A model generated the notes under the pieces. The model saw only the letters and a list, made by a program, of their open reading frames with translations. It ran no database searches and was not told where the DNA came from. From Raffaelea ambrosiae (taxonomy: Eukaryota; Ascomycota; Sordariomycetes; Ophiostomatales; Ophiostomataceae), in NCBI GenBank assembly GCA_002778195.1, contig PCDI01000010.1, forward strand, positions 186,001 to 250,000: DNA of 64,000 nucleotides. Reading direction: 5' to 3'. The position numbers and the translations under genes are program-made. Of this stretch, positions 1-12,066 are shown one piece after another (position 1 is the stretch's first letter; every line of letters starts with the position of its first letter).

Positions 1-1056
1 CGGCAAGCGTACGCCGTACAGAAGAAAGGAACGAGATAAAATGACGGTCAACCATGATAGATGATAAAACGGTTGCATCGCGACGCGTGTAGAAGTGTCC
101 CCGGAGAAAGGGAGAGTGCCGATCGAAGAACCAGAGCGCATGCGGCATGCCAATCTCGCTGTGGAAGGAAGTCGTACTACGTAATATCAGAACCAGATCA
201 TGCTTGTAGATTGCGCGTATCGCCGTCCGAGGTGTTGCGGCACAGTCTCGCCCGCGCAGCCGACTGGCATAAGCTGCCGATCCGTATGGAAGAAAAGAGT
301 TTTGTTAATTGAAATTCTCTGAGATTGAATTTGTTCAACTCCTTGCTCAGCTTGGCGTCCGACTTGTTTTTTTTTTTGTTTTTTTTTCATATCTGCGTTC
401 TTTCTTTTTACGAGAACATGAATATAATTCATGAATACCACAACATGGGATATGCCTCTTCATGCAAGATGGTTGAAACTCCAGTTTCTCCTCTACATTG
501 TTCTTTGCCAAGGAGGCATCGCCATAGGAGTGATGGGGCGTGCTTCATATGCTGTATGTCTGTTGTACTATGCAGGAGTCATAGCATGTTGCTTGACGAA
601 GAGGCACAAGCATGAGCGTCACACGCTCAATACCCGCGTTCACCAGACTTGTTTGGGATGTAGTTTTATACGTTGCTCTTGTGAGATTACGAATCTATAT
701 ACACCAAGTCCATGCATGCCATGTGCAAGTTCAACAAGCATTCCGCCTGGAACGAACTTATTCTTGCTTTTTCCAGACAACAGTTAGAGGATATGGAAGT
801 TGCGGATACTCGAGTGTTGTCGAGATAGATTGTGATGTCGCAAGTCGTTACAAGTCGGCACAAGGCATAAGAAGGCATAAGAAGAGACAAGGTTCGTATA
901 TATCACAGTCCTCCGCTGCACAAATAAGCACAGAAATGAAAGGTCTCCAAGGGCATTTCTTTCCTTGTTCTGTATTTGATCCAGAATCTACAACACTGCT
1001 GGTGATACCTATCCCTTCAGTCGGTCAACGCTTCCTAGCACTTGGAGGGGGTTGCT

Positions 1057-1067
1057 TATACATATAC

Positions 1068-1101
<34 letters not shown>

Positions 1102-1102
1102 A
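1057..1102. repeat. TA/TG dinucleotide microsatellite
   Basis: A short TA-rich run (1057-1076) passes directly into an uninterrupted TG run (1077-1102). It is a simple sequence repeat with no sign of coding use. Confidence 0.95.
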
Positions 1103-1386
1103 TGCAATTCTGTTTCTTTTATACCTCTGGAGAAGCTCCCTAGTCCTGCCAGGCGGACGAGGCTGCCTTGTGGATTGTTGTTTGCTCGTTGTCCCTATTC
1201 CCTCCTTCGCCATGCACGTCACAGGCTTGCCGTCAACGTTGACATTCTTCTCTCCGACGGTCGTCGCCAAGAGGATTGTAAATCTGATAGCCTGGGCTAG
1301 CTATGTAGAAGGCTTGCCAAGTGGGCAAATGTACGAGCATTCGTACAGAGCGCAGGGTGACTGTGTCCACAAGCGTGTTGCCTGGG

Positions 1387-1500
1387 TCAAGCTTCCTCTT
1401 TCAAGCTTCCTCTCTCTTCTCAAGCCTCCTCTCTCTTCTCAAGTCTCCTCTCTCTTCTCAAGCCTCCTCTCTTTTCTCAAGCTTCTTCTCTTTGTTCTTC
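1387..1500. repeat. 19-bp pyrimidine-rich minisatellite
   Basis: The anchor TCAAG recurs at 1387, 1401, 1420, 1439, 1458 and 1477, so the period is 14 and then 19 bp four times. The unit is roughly CTCAAGCCTCCTCTCTCTT with single-base variants. The plus strand is almost purely pyrimidine apart from the AAG. Confidence 0.9.
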
Positions 1501-3614
1501 GTCAAGTGACCACGGATGTGAGGCAATGCCAGAATATGTTCCAAGATCGATTCAATTCTCTTTTGTCGGGAGAAACGATAAGTCCGGGCATTTGATGCAC
1601 TTGTTCAACGAGCCTGTTGCCCGGCCGGTTTCTTCTCGTTGCTTCTTGTCAAATGACCACGAATACCAAGCAATCGTGTTTACATAGGCTCGGTGAGTGG
1701 TTTTGGGATTTGGCCAGCATACGTTCTTCTGTGGAAGAAATTGTGAATATCCAGGAAGCTCTCTGCGAGATGTTTCTGTAAAGGTCTATGAGCACCTGGA
1801 GATAGACCTCCTCGTCTTGTAACCTATGCTTGGTAGGGTGGAAGCAATGATGATACACATGTTCAACAGCATTGTCTGGGTTGGGAGGTTTTCTCGATGT
1901 TGGATCTTGAGCGAACAAATGGCTGATCGGTTACACTAAGTCTGTTGTCCAAACTGGACTTTTTGCGATTCTCTGTTAATAGCGAACGACTGTACAGGGT
2001 GAATGTTGAGGCATACGATACACATCCAAGCTTGTTGCCAAAATTGGGGTTTGTTCTTCGTATTGCCTTCGTCAAGGTTCTCTGGGTTGCTCCCGCGTGA
2101 TGAGTCTTTGCCGGACCGGGCAGAGAGTAAAAATAAACAAGCACGACAACAAGGCATGGGATGGAGAGCAGGGCCTCTGTCGTGTTCTTACGTCCACGTC
2201 TGCTTGCAGCTCGTTCCGCACAGGATCCTCATGCAGGATCAATCTGCTCTGCAGGATCAGGACCCAACACGAAGTTTCGCAAGGAAACAAAAGCGAGATT
2301 TTTGCCACGCCTCAAGACGTGTTGCACAGAAATAGCACACTGGATCCAAGGAAGAAACAAAGGCAGGGAGAAGGAAGCCCAAGGCATCAGCGGACACGGG
2401 AAGGAACGGCAACCGGCGACGCAAAAAGATTCAGCACCACCGGCCAGGGATTCGGAAAACAGCGGCAACAGTTTTGATATGCTCGTTCTGCAGGCAGCTG
2501 ACCGACCCCTTGCCTGCAGTGGCACCTTTCCACGCAGGGTTTCTTCACCAGGAGCTGTTCAGATTTTGCTCATCTCGTCTTGTGTTCCCCTGTCCCCCTC
2601 TCCCCTTATTTTCCTCTTGCCCTGGCCATCGGCCCATCTCCCGGCGTGTGCTGCCCTCGCTCGCTTGAGGAAGGTGTTGGTGCAAAGACGCAATTGCGCA
2701 ATGCTCCCATGCAGGGCACACAACCAGCTCTGCGTCTTGTCGACGTGCTGTGCTGATGGCTCCAGCCCATTTTTTCGCCTTATCAACGACGCGCAATTCG
2801 TAATTTCAATTGAATGGAGTACCTGGGCCGGTATAAAGATAGAACAAGCAGGGATTTTGTTCTTATTTATTTTTACCGGGTCTATTGCTGGGTCAGTCTG
2901 GGTCTGGCAATTAATGGAAATATCTTGAGGGGGGGGAAATAGGGGGATGAGCTGCAAAATATCAGATATAGCTCATAGCGTGCTTTGCTCATTTAAAGAT
3001 GTGTTTTTATCCCCCAGGGGCGGCCTGTAGAAGAACCCATTTTATGGTTACGTCCTTTCTTTTTTTCCCGTGCTTTGAAAAATTTCAGACGAATTGCTGG
3101 GGGGCGGCTATTGCAGGGTACTTGTAGCACAGCAGGAATATTGGACTCATTTCGGTGTATCTTTGGGGAAACTCCCCTGTTGCTGTGTATTTTGTTGCTG
3201 CTTAAGTCCATTTCGATCCGTAGCCCATTTCCGCCAAACCGCTACTACTATGTACTATGTATGGTATTTTACCAGCAGTTTTTTTTTTTTCTTTTCCTTG
3301 GTCTCCCCCCTGCAGCTTTGGTGGTCTTTGCGTCGATTGCGCTAAAATGACGGGTCTTTACGCCTTGGGCTGGTGTTTCATACCCATGGCAACAGCAAAC
3401 AACCCCCCTGCTGCTATTCTCCTAGGGGGGAAGGAGGGGCTCCCTCCCACTTTGGTGGGAGCTGGCAAAGTTTTGGGGAGGAACGACGTATGGAATAGGG
3501 GTGCGCAAAACGCCCAGCGCCCCATCGCCCGGGAAAATCGAGCCACAAGCTTCTCTAAGCTTCTCCCTAGCAACAGCCAACTTAATGGTAAGTTTCTCTT
3601 CGCTGTAGTGGCAC

Positions 3615-3655
3615 TTTGTCGCAATTTGTCGCAATTTGTCGCATCTCGTCGCAAT
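3615..3655. repeat. 10-bp tandem repeat (TTTGTCGCAA)
   Basis: GTCGCA occurs four times at exact 10-bp spacing. The first three units are identical and the fourth has diverged. Confidence 0.85.
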
Positions 3656-5834
3656 GTCATCACATTAGGCGCTGTCTCCCAGAATGTTCGCCAGAACCGC
3701 CACCTGCTCCCGGCCAACTCTCGATGACGCGGACCGTGGTACCGTGGTGACGGGATAGGACTAGACAATCTACAGAATCGCCTGAGCGTGCGCAGGTGGC
3801 TTGAAGGGGGTTAGAGTGGCAGCGAGAATGGCCGCGGACCCAAGATGCTTCCCGCACCGCAATTTCAGATCGCGATGGTCGTAGGCCAATCAACGCGCGT
3901 TCATTCTTGGCGGGTTGCTGCGCTGGTGGCACGTGACCAGGCACGCGTTGGTGAGATTAATGGCGCACGGATTCGTAGGCCCGCTTGTCTCCTTCATTTT
4001 GTGCCTCTTGTGTCTCATTCCATGCCATCGTCTGCCATGTGCGCACGACAGTCATAGCGGTCCCTGCGAACGAGCCTGGAGGATAAAAAAAGTGGACAAT
4101 GAAGAGGTCTTGCCTGGGCTGCCTGGGCTGCCTGTTCTTTCTTTTTCCTTCCTTTGCCTCGGTCCTTTCCGAATGGGCAATCGAAGGAATGCGAATAGCT
4201 CCGTCCTTGTTCCCCTTTGGGAGTCATAGTGCTGTTGCTGTCTGGTCGTACCTGGGCTCTTGCTGTCTGCACCCTGCTGGCTGACGCAAGCCTTTTTTGC
4301 CTCTGCTTGCCTTTCTCAAAGAGTTCGCCCTTCGTGCCTCGCGTGATCTCTGAGCACCCATACAGACTCGTCATACTCATGCTTATTCCACTGCATGGCA
4401 ACTGTTGTGGGATGGATACCTCTACGGCGTACTCGTACATTTGCTCCTCCCAGACTACTGCGTCTTCCCGTAGTGGTTCCCACTTGGCCTTGGCCGACTT
4501 CTGCTGTGTGGTGCACTTTGATTGCACTCGACAAAAGACCTGCCTTTTTGCGTGCGCGCTCGTGCCCTTTTCCCGGTTTCTGCGCTCCTTCGCGCGCTTC
4601 ACTTTCTCGCCCATTCGTCTCTTTTGCAACCGCCGGGCTCCCTCGCAATCACAGGAGGTCGGGTGGTGATGACGATGCAGGGAACGGCAATACAGGGGAC
4701 CGGACGCAGCCCAGCATCGCTGGTTCATCCACTCAGGACCGAGAGCTGTCCTGTTGCCGGGGCTTTGAAACAACCGTCGACCTCTTCGTTTCCTGTGCAT
4801 CCTGGGTGAACAGGGCCTTCTCATTCGTCCACCCTCCCCGTCTTCCACTGTTGCGCTCTGATACTCGTAGTCCTGCGCATCCTCATGGATTTTTGGCCAG
4901 GATAGCCCCTGTCGTGCATGTGGCCAATTGATTTTATGAGTTGCCCTGTCGAGATATCCCGGTTCGACCCTCTTTTTATTTTTGTGCTGTCTTTTTCGTC
5001 TTTCCTTCTGCGCTGCTCCACCTGTTCTTCTGTATCCATATGGTTGTTGTTTTTTTCGCGCAAAATGGGCAGGGGGTACCAGACCAATCGGGCGCCGTTG
5101 AACACCGAAAAATCCCTGTCAGGATACCCTCCTTCAATTCCTAACGGATCGAGAATCCCTGTCCACTGACCAACCGCATCATTGGCTGGCCCCTGGCGTG
5201 CCTGGCAGTAGCCCACCCAGGGGGTTCCACACCACCAACGCACGCTGGCTATTAGTATGTATCTGGTGTTAGCCAGGTCCCGAGGCGCCCCAAAAAGGGA
5301 CAAGAAACAAAATGAATCTGGTGCCATGTTTTCTTTTCTTGGGCTTGGTGGGTGGCGTTGTGTTGCCGGTGTCCACCCCGTCGTCCTGTTGGGCTGGACT
5401 GGGCTGGGCCGGACTGTTCTCGTTGTTGTGGTGTCTGTCCTGTCACCTCTCGGGGAGGCACTGTTGTTCTGTCCGCCAGACTGGCAACGAGATGTCGAAG
5501 GATCTGCCCTGGCGTTTCCGCTATCCACCACCCATGGACCGCCATGGGACCCCCCTGGTCGGGGCCATGCAACATCATCTCTCTTCTTCAGCAAATAGGA
5601 TGGGATGAGGTATCCACACCTCCATCGAAGCACCTGTTTGTTGGCAAGGAAAGCAGGAAATGGCAAAAGCAAAGTGGCAGGGGGGAGGGAGATGAGGGAA
5701 TGAGAGGGTGAAAAAAGTATTGATGGGCTGGGCCACAGACCGTCTACACAGTACTACCGGTGGAATGACTGCCACGCCTCCTCGCCCGTTCTGTTGTTCC
5801 AGTCTTCAGTAGAAATAAGAGATCGTCTCCCCGA

Positions 5835-6072
5835 TATTCCTGTCTTACTCTTTCCTTTTTTCTCTTCTCTTTTTTTTTTCTTTCTTTCCTCATCGCAAAC
5901 GTTCACTCCCGTCTCAGCATCATCACTGTGACTGTCGCTCTTTTAGAACATTTCGCTCGTTTTTCAAAACAAACTTCCAACACTTCAAACTTCCAACACT
6001 TCAAACTTCCCTCTTCTCTCACTTCTCCATCTTCTTCGTCGCAAGACCTCTTTTCAAAACAAACCCATCAAG
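5835..6072 (+). promoter_or_regulatory. Pyrimidine-rich promoter/5' leader of the GPI-protein gene
   Basis: The stretch 5845-5890 is a strong CT tract. It is followed by a leader in which an about 16-bp unit (CTTCCAACACTTCAAA) is repeated between about 5970 and 6010, and by CAAACCCATCAAG directly before the ATG at 6073. CT-rich tracts just upstream of the start are typical of strongly expressed filamentous-fungal genes. The transcription start itself is inferred. Confidence 0.5.
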
Positions 6073-6738
6073 ATGCGTTCCGCTACCTTTGCTGCCGTCG
6101 GCGCCACCCTTGTGGCTGCCACCTCTGCTACCCTCACGTCGACCATCGACCTGACGCAGACCATCACCATCACCAAGTGCAACCCGACCGTCACCAACTG
6201 CCCGGCCAACAGCAAGACCACGTCGACCTACGTCGTGCCCACCACCACCCCGGTGACCACCTCGTCGTCGACCACGGCCCCGGTCTCCACCAGCACTTCG
6301 GTCTACGTCCCGCCTGTCGTCAACACCACCACCCCGGTCACCACCTACCCGCCCACCACCAGCTCCACCTCGGTCACCATCCCGCTGACCACGTCCGTCC
6401 CGGTCGTTGTCAACACCACCGTGCCCGTCGTGCCCACCACCTCGGCCTCCACCCCTCTGTACCCCATCTCCAACGCCACTGCCCCTGTCTACCCGACCTC
6501 GTACGCCAGCACTGGCATCACCACCCTGGTCTCGTCCACCCCGGTCGGCACGGCTTCGTCGTCGGTCCCGGTTGCCTCCACTGCTGTTTCCACCTACAAC
6601 TCGCCCTCGCCCAGCACCACCGCCCCGGCTGCTTCGGCCAGCACCACCTCGCCGTCCACGGCCGGTGCCCGCGGCCTGTTCGTCCAGAGCGGTCTGCTGC
6701 TCGGCGCTGTTGCTGCTGCCGTTGCTCTGCTGGCATAA
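6073..6738 (+). CDS. Ser/Thr-rich GPI-anchored cell-wall protein
   Basis: This is a single-exon, 221-residue protein. Residues 1-19 form a signal peptide (Met-Arg, then an Ala/Val-rich core ending near ATSA). A short segment follows with two Cys (KCNPTVTNCPA, about residues 36-46). Most of the rest is a low-complexity Ser/Thr/Pro/Val domain with repeated VPTTTPVTT- and VVNTT-like blocks, which would be heavily O-mannosylated. The last about 20 residues are hydrophobic (LLLGAVAAAVALLA) and follow a small-residue stretch (STAGARG), which fits a GPI-anchor signal. I infer export and covalent attachment to plasma membrane or cell wall. No enzyme domain is visible. Codon use is strongly C-ending, as in highly expressed fungal genes. 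The CT-rich leader and ATG context support the start. Confidence 0.85.
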   Translation: MRSATFAAVGATLVAATSATLTSTIDLTQTITITKCNPTVTNCPANSKTTSTYVVPTTTPVTTSSSTTAPVSTSTSVYVPPVVNTTTPVTTYPPTTSSTSVTIPLTTSVPVVVNTTVPVVPTTSASTPLYPISNATAPVYPTSYASTGITTLVSSTPVGTASSSVPVASTAVSTYNSPSPSTTAPAASASTTSPSTAGARGLFVQSGLLLGAVAAAVALLA

Positions 6739-8255
6739 GCAGAATGCCTTTAGAAATGAGAAGAACTGTGCGGGTTGTGAAGCCTGCTACTTTTTCCTTT
6801 GTCTTTCTATAATACGGGTATTTTACTAAAGCGGGTGGGGTTTTCATAATGGTGTCAATATAACAGTGTTTCAAAACCTGATTACTTATTTTTCCAACGA
6901 ACGATATTTACTATTGATGTTCTGGCTTTTGGTTATGTTTGGGGCCCGGGCCGAGATATCAGGCGCGTTTTATATCCTAGAATCCTTTTCTCATTATTTT
7001 CGTCAGGGGGACGTGAGACCTATTGCTTGGAGATAATTTACTATTTTCTTTATGTTCTATTCTACTGCACAACATTTCGGCGTTGGCCCAAATCTATGCA
7101 TTTTGGACACGACGATGTCTCTTTTATAACAACTATTTTTCACTTTACCTTCACATTTTCGCTGGATTTTGACATGTCTCCTATTCATGTATGTGGCTAT
7201 TGGAGAAATCGCTTCTGGTTGGGCCTCAATCAGGCTTGAAAAAAGAGATTCTGTTAGCTAGGGAAATTGAATGTCGGAGACTTTTTTCTCTTCGTAATCA
7301 TGTCTTGGGAATTGGAGAGGTTGTCGATACAACTCGTATGACTGTACGCGCCATCCACGTGGATGAGAATAAATCGGCCTTTGCAGCGCTTTATAGCGTT
7401 TGCTCTCAAGTAACACAAACTGATAGAGAATCGGATTGGACCTGGTCGAACAAGACGCTGTGCTATCTTTTTGGCCACTGGTGATTCCCATGTGACGGGC
7501 GGGACATTTTGCTGTGGCATGTAGATAGCCGCCAACGATCGCCCAGGTCATCTGATCCTACTTTGTTTCAACCGTCTGTGCATTCTCACAACTGCCGTTT
7601 TGTCTCGCTTGGACCAATATCAGGAGCATTAACGTCAATATATCTACAGGCGGGATGGCATAAGAAATCGAATATGGTTAAGAGCCCAAAAACCCAAAAA
7701 CCCGGTTGTATCAAGTCTTCGGTTTTTGTCTTTTTGCTTACTCTGCATTTGTTTTACGATCACGGGATATTGGGACAAGCTTTTTTCCAGATTATGGTCA
7801 ACGGCTGTTAGTTGGAATCCTCCTCCATAACTTTCTTGTGTAATGAGTAAATAAATGCAACTTTTGTCCTAATTTTCGTAAGGCATTGTGGTATCTGATA
7901 AAATCATCGCTTTTTTGCAGAAATAACAATTTTTTTGTGTGGTTTTGCTGTTTTTGTGAATTTTTAGTAGTTTTCCTGCTTTTGTCGTGCTCGCATTTCA
8001 GCCATGGCAGTCGTCGAACTTTTATTATCGCAGTAAAAATGTTTCCTCCCCTTTCCGAAGAAACCTCTGAAATGCTGTCAGTCAGTTGATCTTTTGGGAT
8101 AATTGAGCCCTCCCATCCCCTTTCTTGGTTGCTGGCCCTGTTACTCACAGTCCTTGTCTCGCCATCGTGGTTTCTGCCGATGTTTGGCGTGCATGCGTTG
8201 TCGTTAAGATATCCAGACGCGATGCTGTCGGGCACTTATTGTTCAGTCACTGCAC
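6739..8255. other. Intergenic, no gene seen
   Basis: The first 150 bp are probably the 3' UTR of the GPI-protein gene. The rest is AT-leaning with short open frames only, none with codon bias or recognisable residues. A short CCCAAAAA repeat is near 7685-7705. Confidence 0.6.
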
Positions 8256-8627
8256 TCAAATAGGACGAGGTCCACCATTGTTGGGACGGGTCTTGCCGGC
8301 AGTGCCGGAGGTCTTTGGTTGACCAGCCAGCTTGTTGGCCGTGTTGCTGCCATGGCAGAGAACCTGGCCGGGTGTGACTGCCCCGTTGGCAGTGCCGTTG
8401 ACAGAGCCATTGACAGTGCCGTTGGCGGCGCCGTTTACAGTGGCCGCATCCATGACGATGCCGCTGCCTTCATCGTTCTCCACGCTGGCAAGAGGATTGG
8501 GGACGGTATTGTCCGCCTGGATGAAGCAAAAAGGCCCGCAATTATCACATGTCAAGGCCCATGAATGGAGGATGACGGGGCATCGGCACATAGGCGCGAA
8601 ATGGTGACCGCAAGGTCGGATCACCAT
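8256..8627 (-). CDS. Putative small Cys/His-rich protein with Asn-Gly repeats
   Basis: This is an unrecognised ORF of 123 residues, starting at the ATG complement of 8625-8627. The N-terminal third is rich in possible metal ligands: PCGHHF, then CRC, then TCDNC, then a further Cys (about residues 6-37). The spacing suggests a small zinc-binding fold, but I cannot assign a family. The middle has five or so short units of the form NG(T/S/A)(V/A), followed by a Gly/Pro/Lys-rich tail. Third codon positions are clearly GC-rich compared with the AT-leaning flanks, which is the main argument that it is real. A further upstream in-frame start (to 8684) exists but has no codon support. There is no signal peptide. 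It could also be an exon of a larger gene or a spurious frame. Confidence 0.5.
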   Translation of the reverse strand: MVIRPCGHHFAPMCRCPVILHSWALTCDNCGPFCFIQADNTVPNPLASVENDEGSGIVMDAATVNGAANGTVNGSVNGTANGAVTPGQVLCHGSNTANKLAGQPKTSGTAGKTRPNNGGPRPI

Positions 8628-9185
8628 ATTGGGCAGATGGTTGGATGGTTGGGATGTGAGAGTGCGTTTGATGATGTGTGTCAAGGCAAGCTGTCGTTCT
8701 CAGCGAAACTTGGTAGCGATAGAATCGAACGAAATGTTAAAATGACTTTCGTTGATTTCTTTATATCAGACGAGAAGGCAACAAGGCTCAAAAGGGAAAA
8801 GATATGGCGGAAGGGTTTCGAGATCGATGGCACGCGAGTTCGGACAAATGGTTTGAAGTTGAAATTTTTTTTCCAGTCAAGAAGAGTTCGAAGGAAGAGT
8901 TTGAAAGAGGGAAGCAGTTGATGGAAGAAAATAGATTTATACCGGAGCGTGTGAACAAGGCAGCAAGGCAGCCAGCAGGGCAATGAACACGGCGCACAGA
9001 GCAAACAAAACATATTCCGCTTTTGTTCATATTGTATTGGTAAATTTTTTATTTGGGGCTTGTGTTTACTGGTGGCCCTGAATAGCTATTGAACAGCATG
9101 GAAAAAGCCCTCTCCCCCCCCCTCCTCCATTGGTGGTACACGAGTTAACTGAAGAATGGTAGATAAATCACTTCCCCCTTCTCCT
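8628..9185. other. Intergenic, no gene seen
   Basis: AT-leaning sequence between two minus-strand genes. It should hold the promoter of the 8256-8627 ORF and the 3' UTR of the secreted-protein gene. I see no conserved motif. Confidence 0.55.
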
Positions 9186-9792
9186 TTACGAGCTGTCGTC
9201 GCCAGTGAAGTCGACGCTCTGACTTGTCTTGTTGGCATTCGCCGTGTCCAGCTTGATGTTGTTGTTCAGCTTGGTCTGCTCTGCGGCGATCTTGTCCGAG
9301 TTGTCGGTTCCCGACTGGGCCTGGTCAATTTGCAGGCCCACCACCTCCAGCTCGAGCTTCAGCACCTTATTCTTGATCTTGCCGACCTGCAGGGCCGTGC
9401 CGGCCGTCGTGCTCTTGCCCGCGGCATCGATGGCATCGTTGAAACCGCCAGTGTCAGTCTCGGCGGCCTCGGCAGTTTTGCGAGCGGCCTTGATGATGGC
9501 CAAGTCGCTGGCGTCGACGTTGGCGAGGTCGTTGTAGTCGATCTGGAGTATATTGGTTAGTATTACTGATCGAGTGCGATACAAAACAGGACGTCGGCAA
9601 CATTGAACAACATACCGGGAACTTGGCCTGGACCTCGGCCAGGGCGTTGCCACCCACACCGTCCGACACCTGGAAGTCGGCGTACGACGATGTGCTGAGC
9701 ACGCCGGCGCGCTTCTGTGGCTTGTCTGCCGGGGCAGGAAGAGCAAGAGCCGAAACGGCGAAGGAAAGAATCAAAGCCTTGGAGAAGTACAT
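9186..9792 (-). CDS. Conserved small secreted protein
   Basis: The gene has two exons, complement(9616..9792) and complement(9542..9186), giving 177 residues. The 73-bp intron has GTATGT, a perfect TACTAAC branch site and CAG. Residues 1-18 are a signal peptide (MYFSKALILSFAVSALAL). A Lys-Arg pair at about 28-29 (PQKRAG) is a likely Kex2 site. The mature part is helical and Cys-free, with the segments FQVSDGVGGNALAE, FNDAIDAAGK, ALQVGKIKNKVLKL and KTSQSVDF. From memory this pattern belongs to a family of small secreted proteins widespread in Sordariomycetes that has no proven biochemical role. I infer a secreted role at the cell surface or outside the cell and would not call it an effector on sequence alone. 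Exon phases match and the stop TAA is at 9186-9188. Confidence 0.85.
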
Positions 9793-10085
9793 GGTGAATT
9801 TCGGGGGGATAAATGGAAAAAAATACCGAAGTGGGACGGAAAATAAGGAGGCGAAAAAATCAAAAATAAATGATGAATTCGAGGTGAATGAAGGTGAGAA
9901 TCGAAGAAAATAAACAGATCAACTGTTTGAAAGAATCGAATAGAACAAATAAAAGGAAGAGAGAACGAATGCTGATGAAGAGACGAACAACAACAGAACA
10001 GAAAGAGAGCGTGGAAACTCCCTGCTTTATACCTGCATGAACTGCCCCCCCCCCAACCCACACCCAGCATTCCGTCTTGTTGGAT

Positions 10086-10686
10086 GAGATGTCACACTGG
10101 CTGACCGAACTGTCCGACATGATGAGGCTCAACTATGAGACCGGCAGGACCCCAATGCAACCTTACCTTACTGCCAAGGCTGCTGCCGAAGGGTTGGTGA
10201 CTGGTCTGGGACGTGTCAAGTCGTCCTAAGTTTCCCCATGTCGTGCGGTTTAGCCCCCTTTTAGGCGGAGGGTTGCCGAACGAAGGACCCGCAAGGAGTT
10301 CCAACGCTCTGCAACTCCACACGTTTTTGCTAACTGCAAGCTGCCAGTGTGGACCCGACTTTGAGGGCCTCAGCCTCCATATGGCGGACGAACCGCCGGC
10401 GAAACCAGGAAAGGAATAGGGCGAAGGTGTCTTCCAAGCGACTACGACCGTCTACCGGGCCCTAGTTGCGAGCAACGACGAGAAGTGCGGACAACATCCC
10501 AACAGTATCACAGCCAACAAGTCTTCATGCACCCCATATGGTGTCTTCAACACGAATGTCCGTGCTAGTGCTGCAATCCCGCAGTTCTGGACGATCAACA
10601 AACAGATTTGCCTGGGCGGTTCTTGGGTGATGAGCAGCGATCGTCTGGTTCTGTCAATCTCAAACACAATTCAGACCCAGGAATGA
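10086..10686 (+). pseudogene. Remnant of an unidentified protein gene (in-frame stop)
   Basis: Two coding-like blocks lie in line. The first (about 10086-10231) is open and ends in TAA. A possible acceptor with a GCTAAC branch (near 10330) leads into a second block whose frame runs from about 10350 to the TGA at 10684-10686, broken by one TAG at 10417-10419. On both sides of that TAG the frame is the same and reads like an ordinary globular protein, with three Cys and segments such as SCTPYGVFNTNV and PQFWTINKQICLGGSW. I do not recognise the family. The most likely reading is a decayed gene fragment that lost its 5' end. A live multi-exon gene in which the TAG lies in an intron is possible but has no good splice signals. 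Confidence 0.4.
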
Positions 10687-12066
10687 GGTTGTTTTGTAGC
10701 GAGCAGGCCCTGGGACGGGGTAGCCAGGAGGGAAATGTGGAAAAAGGGACAACACAGCAAGACAATGTGGGATTGGAAAGGAATTAAGAAAAGAAGGCCC
10801 AAAACCCAAAGAAGGGGAGAGTGGAGTGGATTTACGGAGTTGTCCGCTTTGGATTGTCTCGTCTAGTGTCGCGGATCATCTGAGGCGCCTGGGCAAGCAC
10901 CAACCTGGTTTTACTCGCAGGCGGCGGTCTGTGCCACCAAAAGTGATGGAGCGATCGGTGGCAACCGGCAGCCAAGCCCGACACCGGTAAACATGGCGAT
11001 GCTGGGCATTTGCTGGCTGTTGTTTGCTGATGAAAGGAGGCGGTCTCGCAAATGGCGGCCACCGTCGTGAGACGTCGCCTCCCAGTGCAGTCTCTCACCC
11101 CTATGGCTTCTGGCCTGGAGGTCAATACGAGGTTTTCTGTTCAGCCCAATGGGTACGGGGTTATTTTTTTTTGACAACTCTGAAGAGCCGCAATATCGCA
11201 CGCAATATGCTTAAACCCAACAGGGGGGATGCGCAGAGCAAAAACAGTAAGAGATCAGGTGAGCGTGGATGGGGAAAAAACGAGGCAGGTGCAATGGAGC
11301 GTTCCTGCCCCTTGCATCGCTTATGCAGTTTTTACCAAGAAGAAGAGGAACAAAAAATATTTAGTAGATATGATTACTTGCTTTTTATTATCCCCGTTTT
11401 TGTTCCTGGCGATCTCAAACAAGAAAAAAGCCACAAAAACGTGGTCGAATACGGTTGACCCAACACGTATCCCTCGGCACTGTCCATCCTGGGAATCGAC
11501 AAAAAGTATCTGCACCCTCGCCCATCCCATTGCATTTTGCACTAAGAAGATCCACACCCGGCCGCGGTTCCCGGCGGTTCCTGGCCCTCGACAAGTTCTA
11601 AATTTGACGGACACCCAAATCAAGACTGCAAAGATGCGCCGCCCGAGACAAGCCTCGGTTCACCAACCCTGGTAACCGGCCATGCCAGAACCAGCTACAG
11701 CAGGCCACTTCCCCGCACCTGAACAGTCTTCCACGGCTTGAAAATGGGGGTCAATGGCCGGATTGGCTCTGGGGCGAGACTATCCCCGCAAGGAGCGGGC
11801 GTGCGGACAAACTCAAACAACGCAGAGAGATATCTTCGTCTGCAGCGATACCGCCATGCATGCGGGAGGGGCGGCTCGGGTTCGGGGGGCACCGAAGCCC
11901 AAGCTGTGCTTCTTATTTCTCCTTGCTTCGCCAGTTGCGTGTCTTCTCTCCCCCTTGACTACCAGCCCTGCCCTGCGCCGTGTCCTTGCCTGTCTGGCTT
12001 GCTTCTCCGATTGGACATCGTCAATTCCCCCGATATTGCTCGCTCCTCGAGCCCTCTGGCCGCACC
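10687..12066. other. Intergenic, upstream region of the CoA-ligase gene
   Basis: No protein gene is visible. Short open frames on both strands have no codon bias. The 3' part (about 11880-12066) is CT-rich and leads into the ATG at 12067, so it probably holds the promoter and leader of the ligase gene. Confidence 0.55.

Larger units (their letters stand above)
1..5834. other. Gene-free interval upstream of the GPI-protein gene
   Basis: I see no convincing protein gene here. The longer open frames (for example + strand 612-1595 and - strand 4015-4848) run across low-complexity tracts, show no domain or codon pattern, and overlap other open frames equally well. The interval has homopolymer runs, a TA/TG microsatellite, a 19-bp minisatellite and a 10-bp tandem repeat, listed separately. 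It may hold UTR, promoter or non-coding transcripts, which cannot be told from sequence alone. Confidence 0.6.

Noticed and set aside
612..1595. 327-codon open frame on the plus strand in the first 6 kb
   Set aside because: It runs through the TA/TG microsatellite and the CT minisatellite, has no domain or codon bias, and other frames are equally open.
4015..4848. 277-codon open frame on the minus strand
   Set aside because: Charged low-complexity translation of a CT-rich strand; no start context, domain or neighbour supports it.
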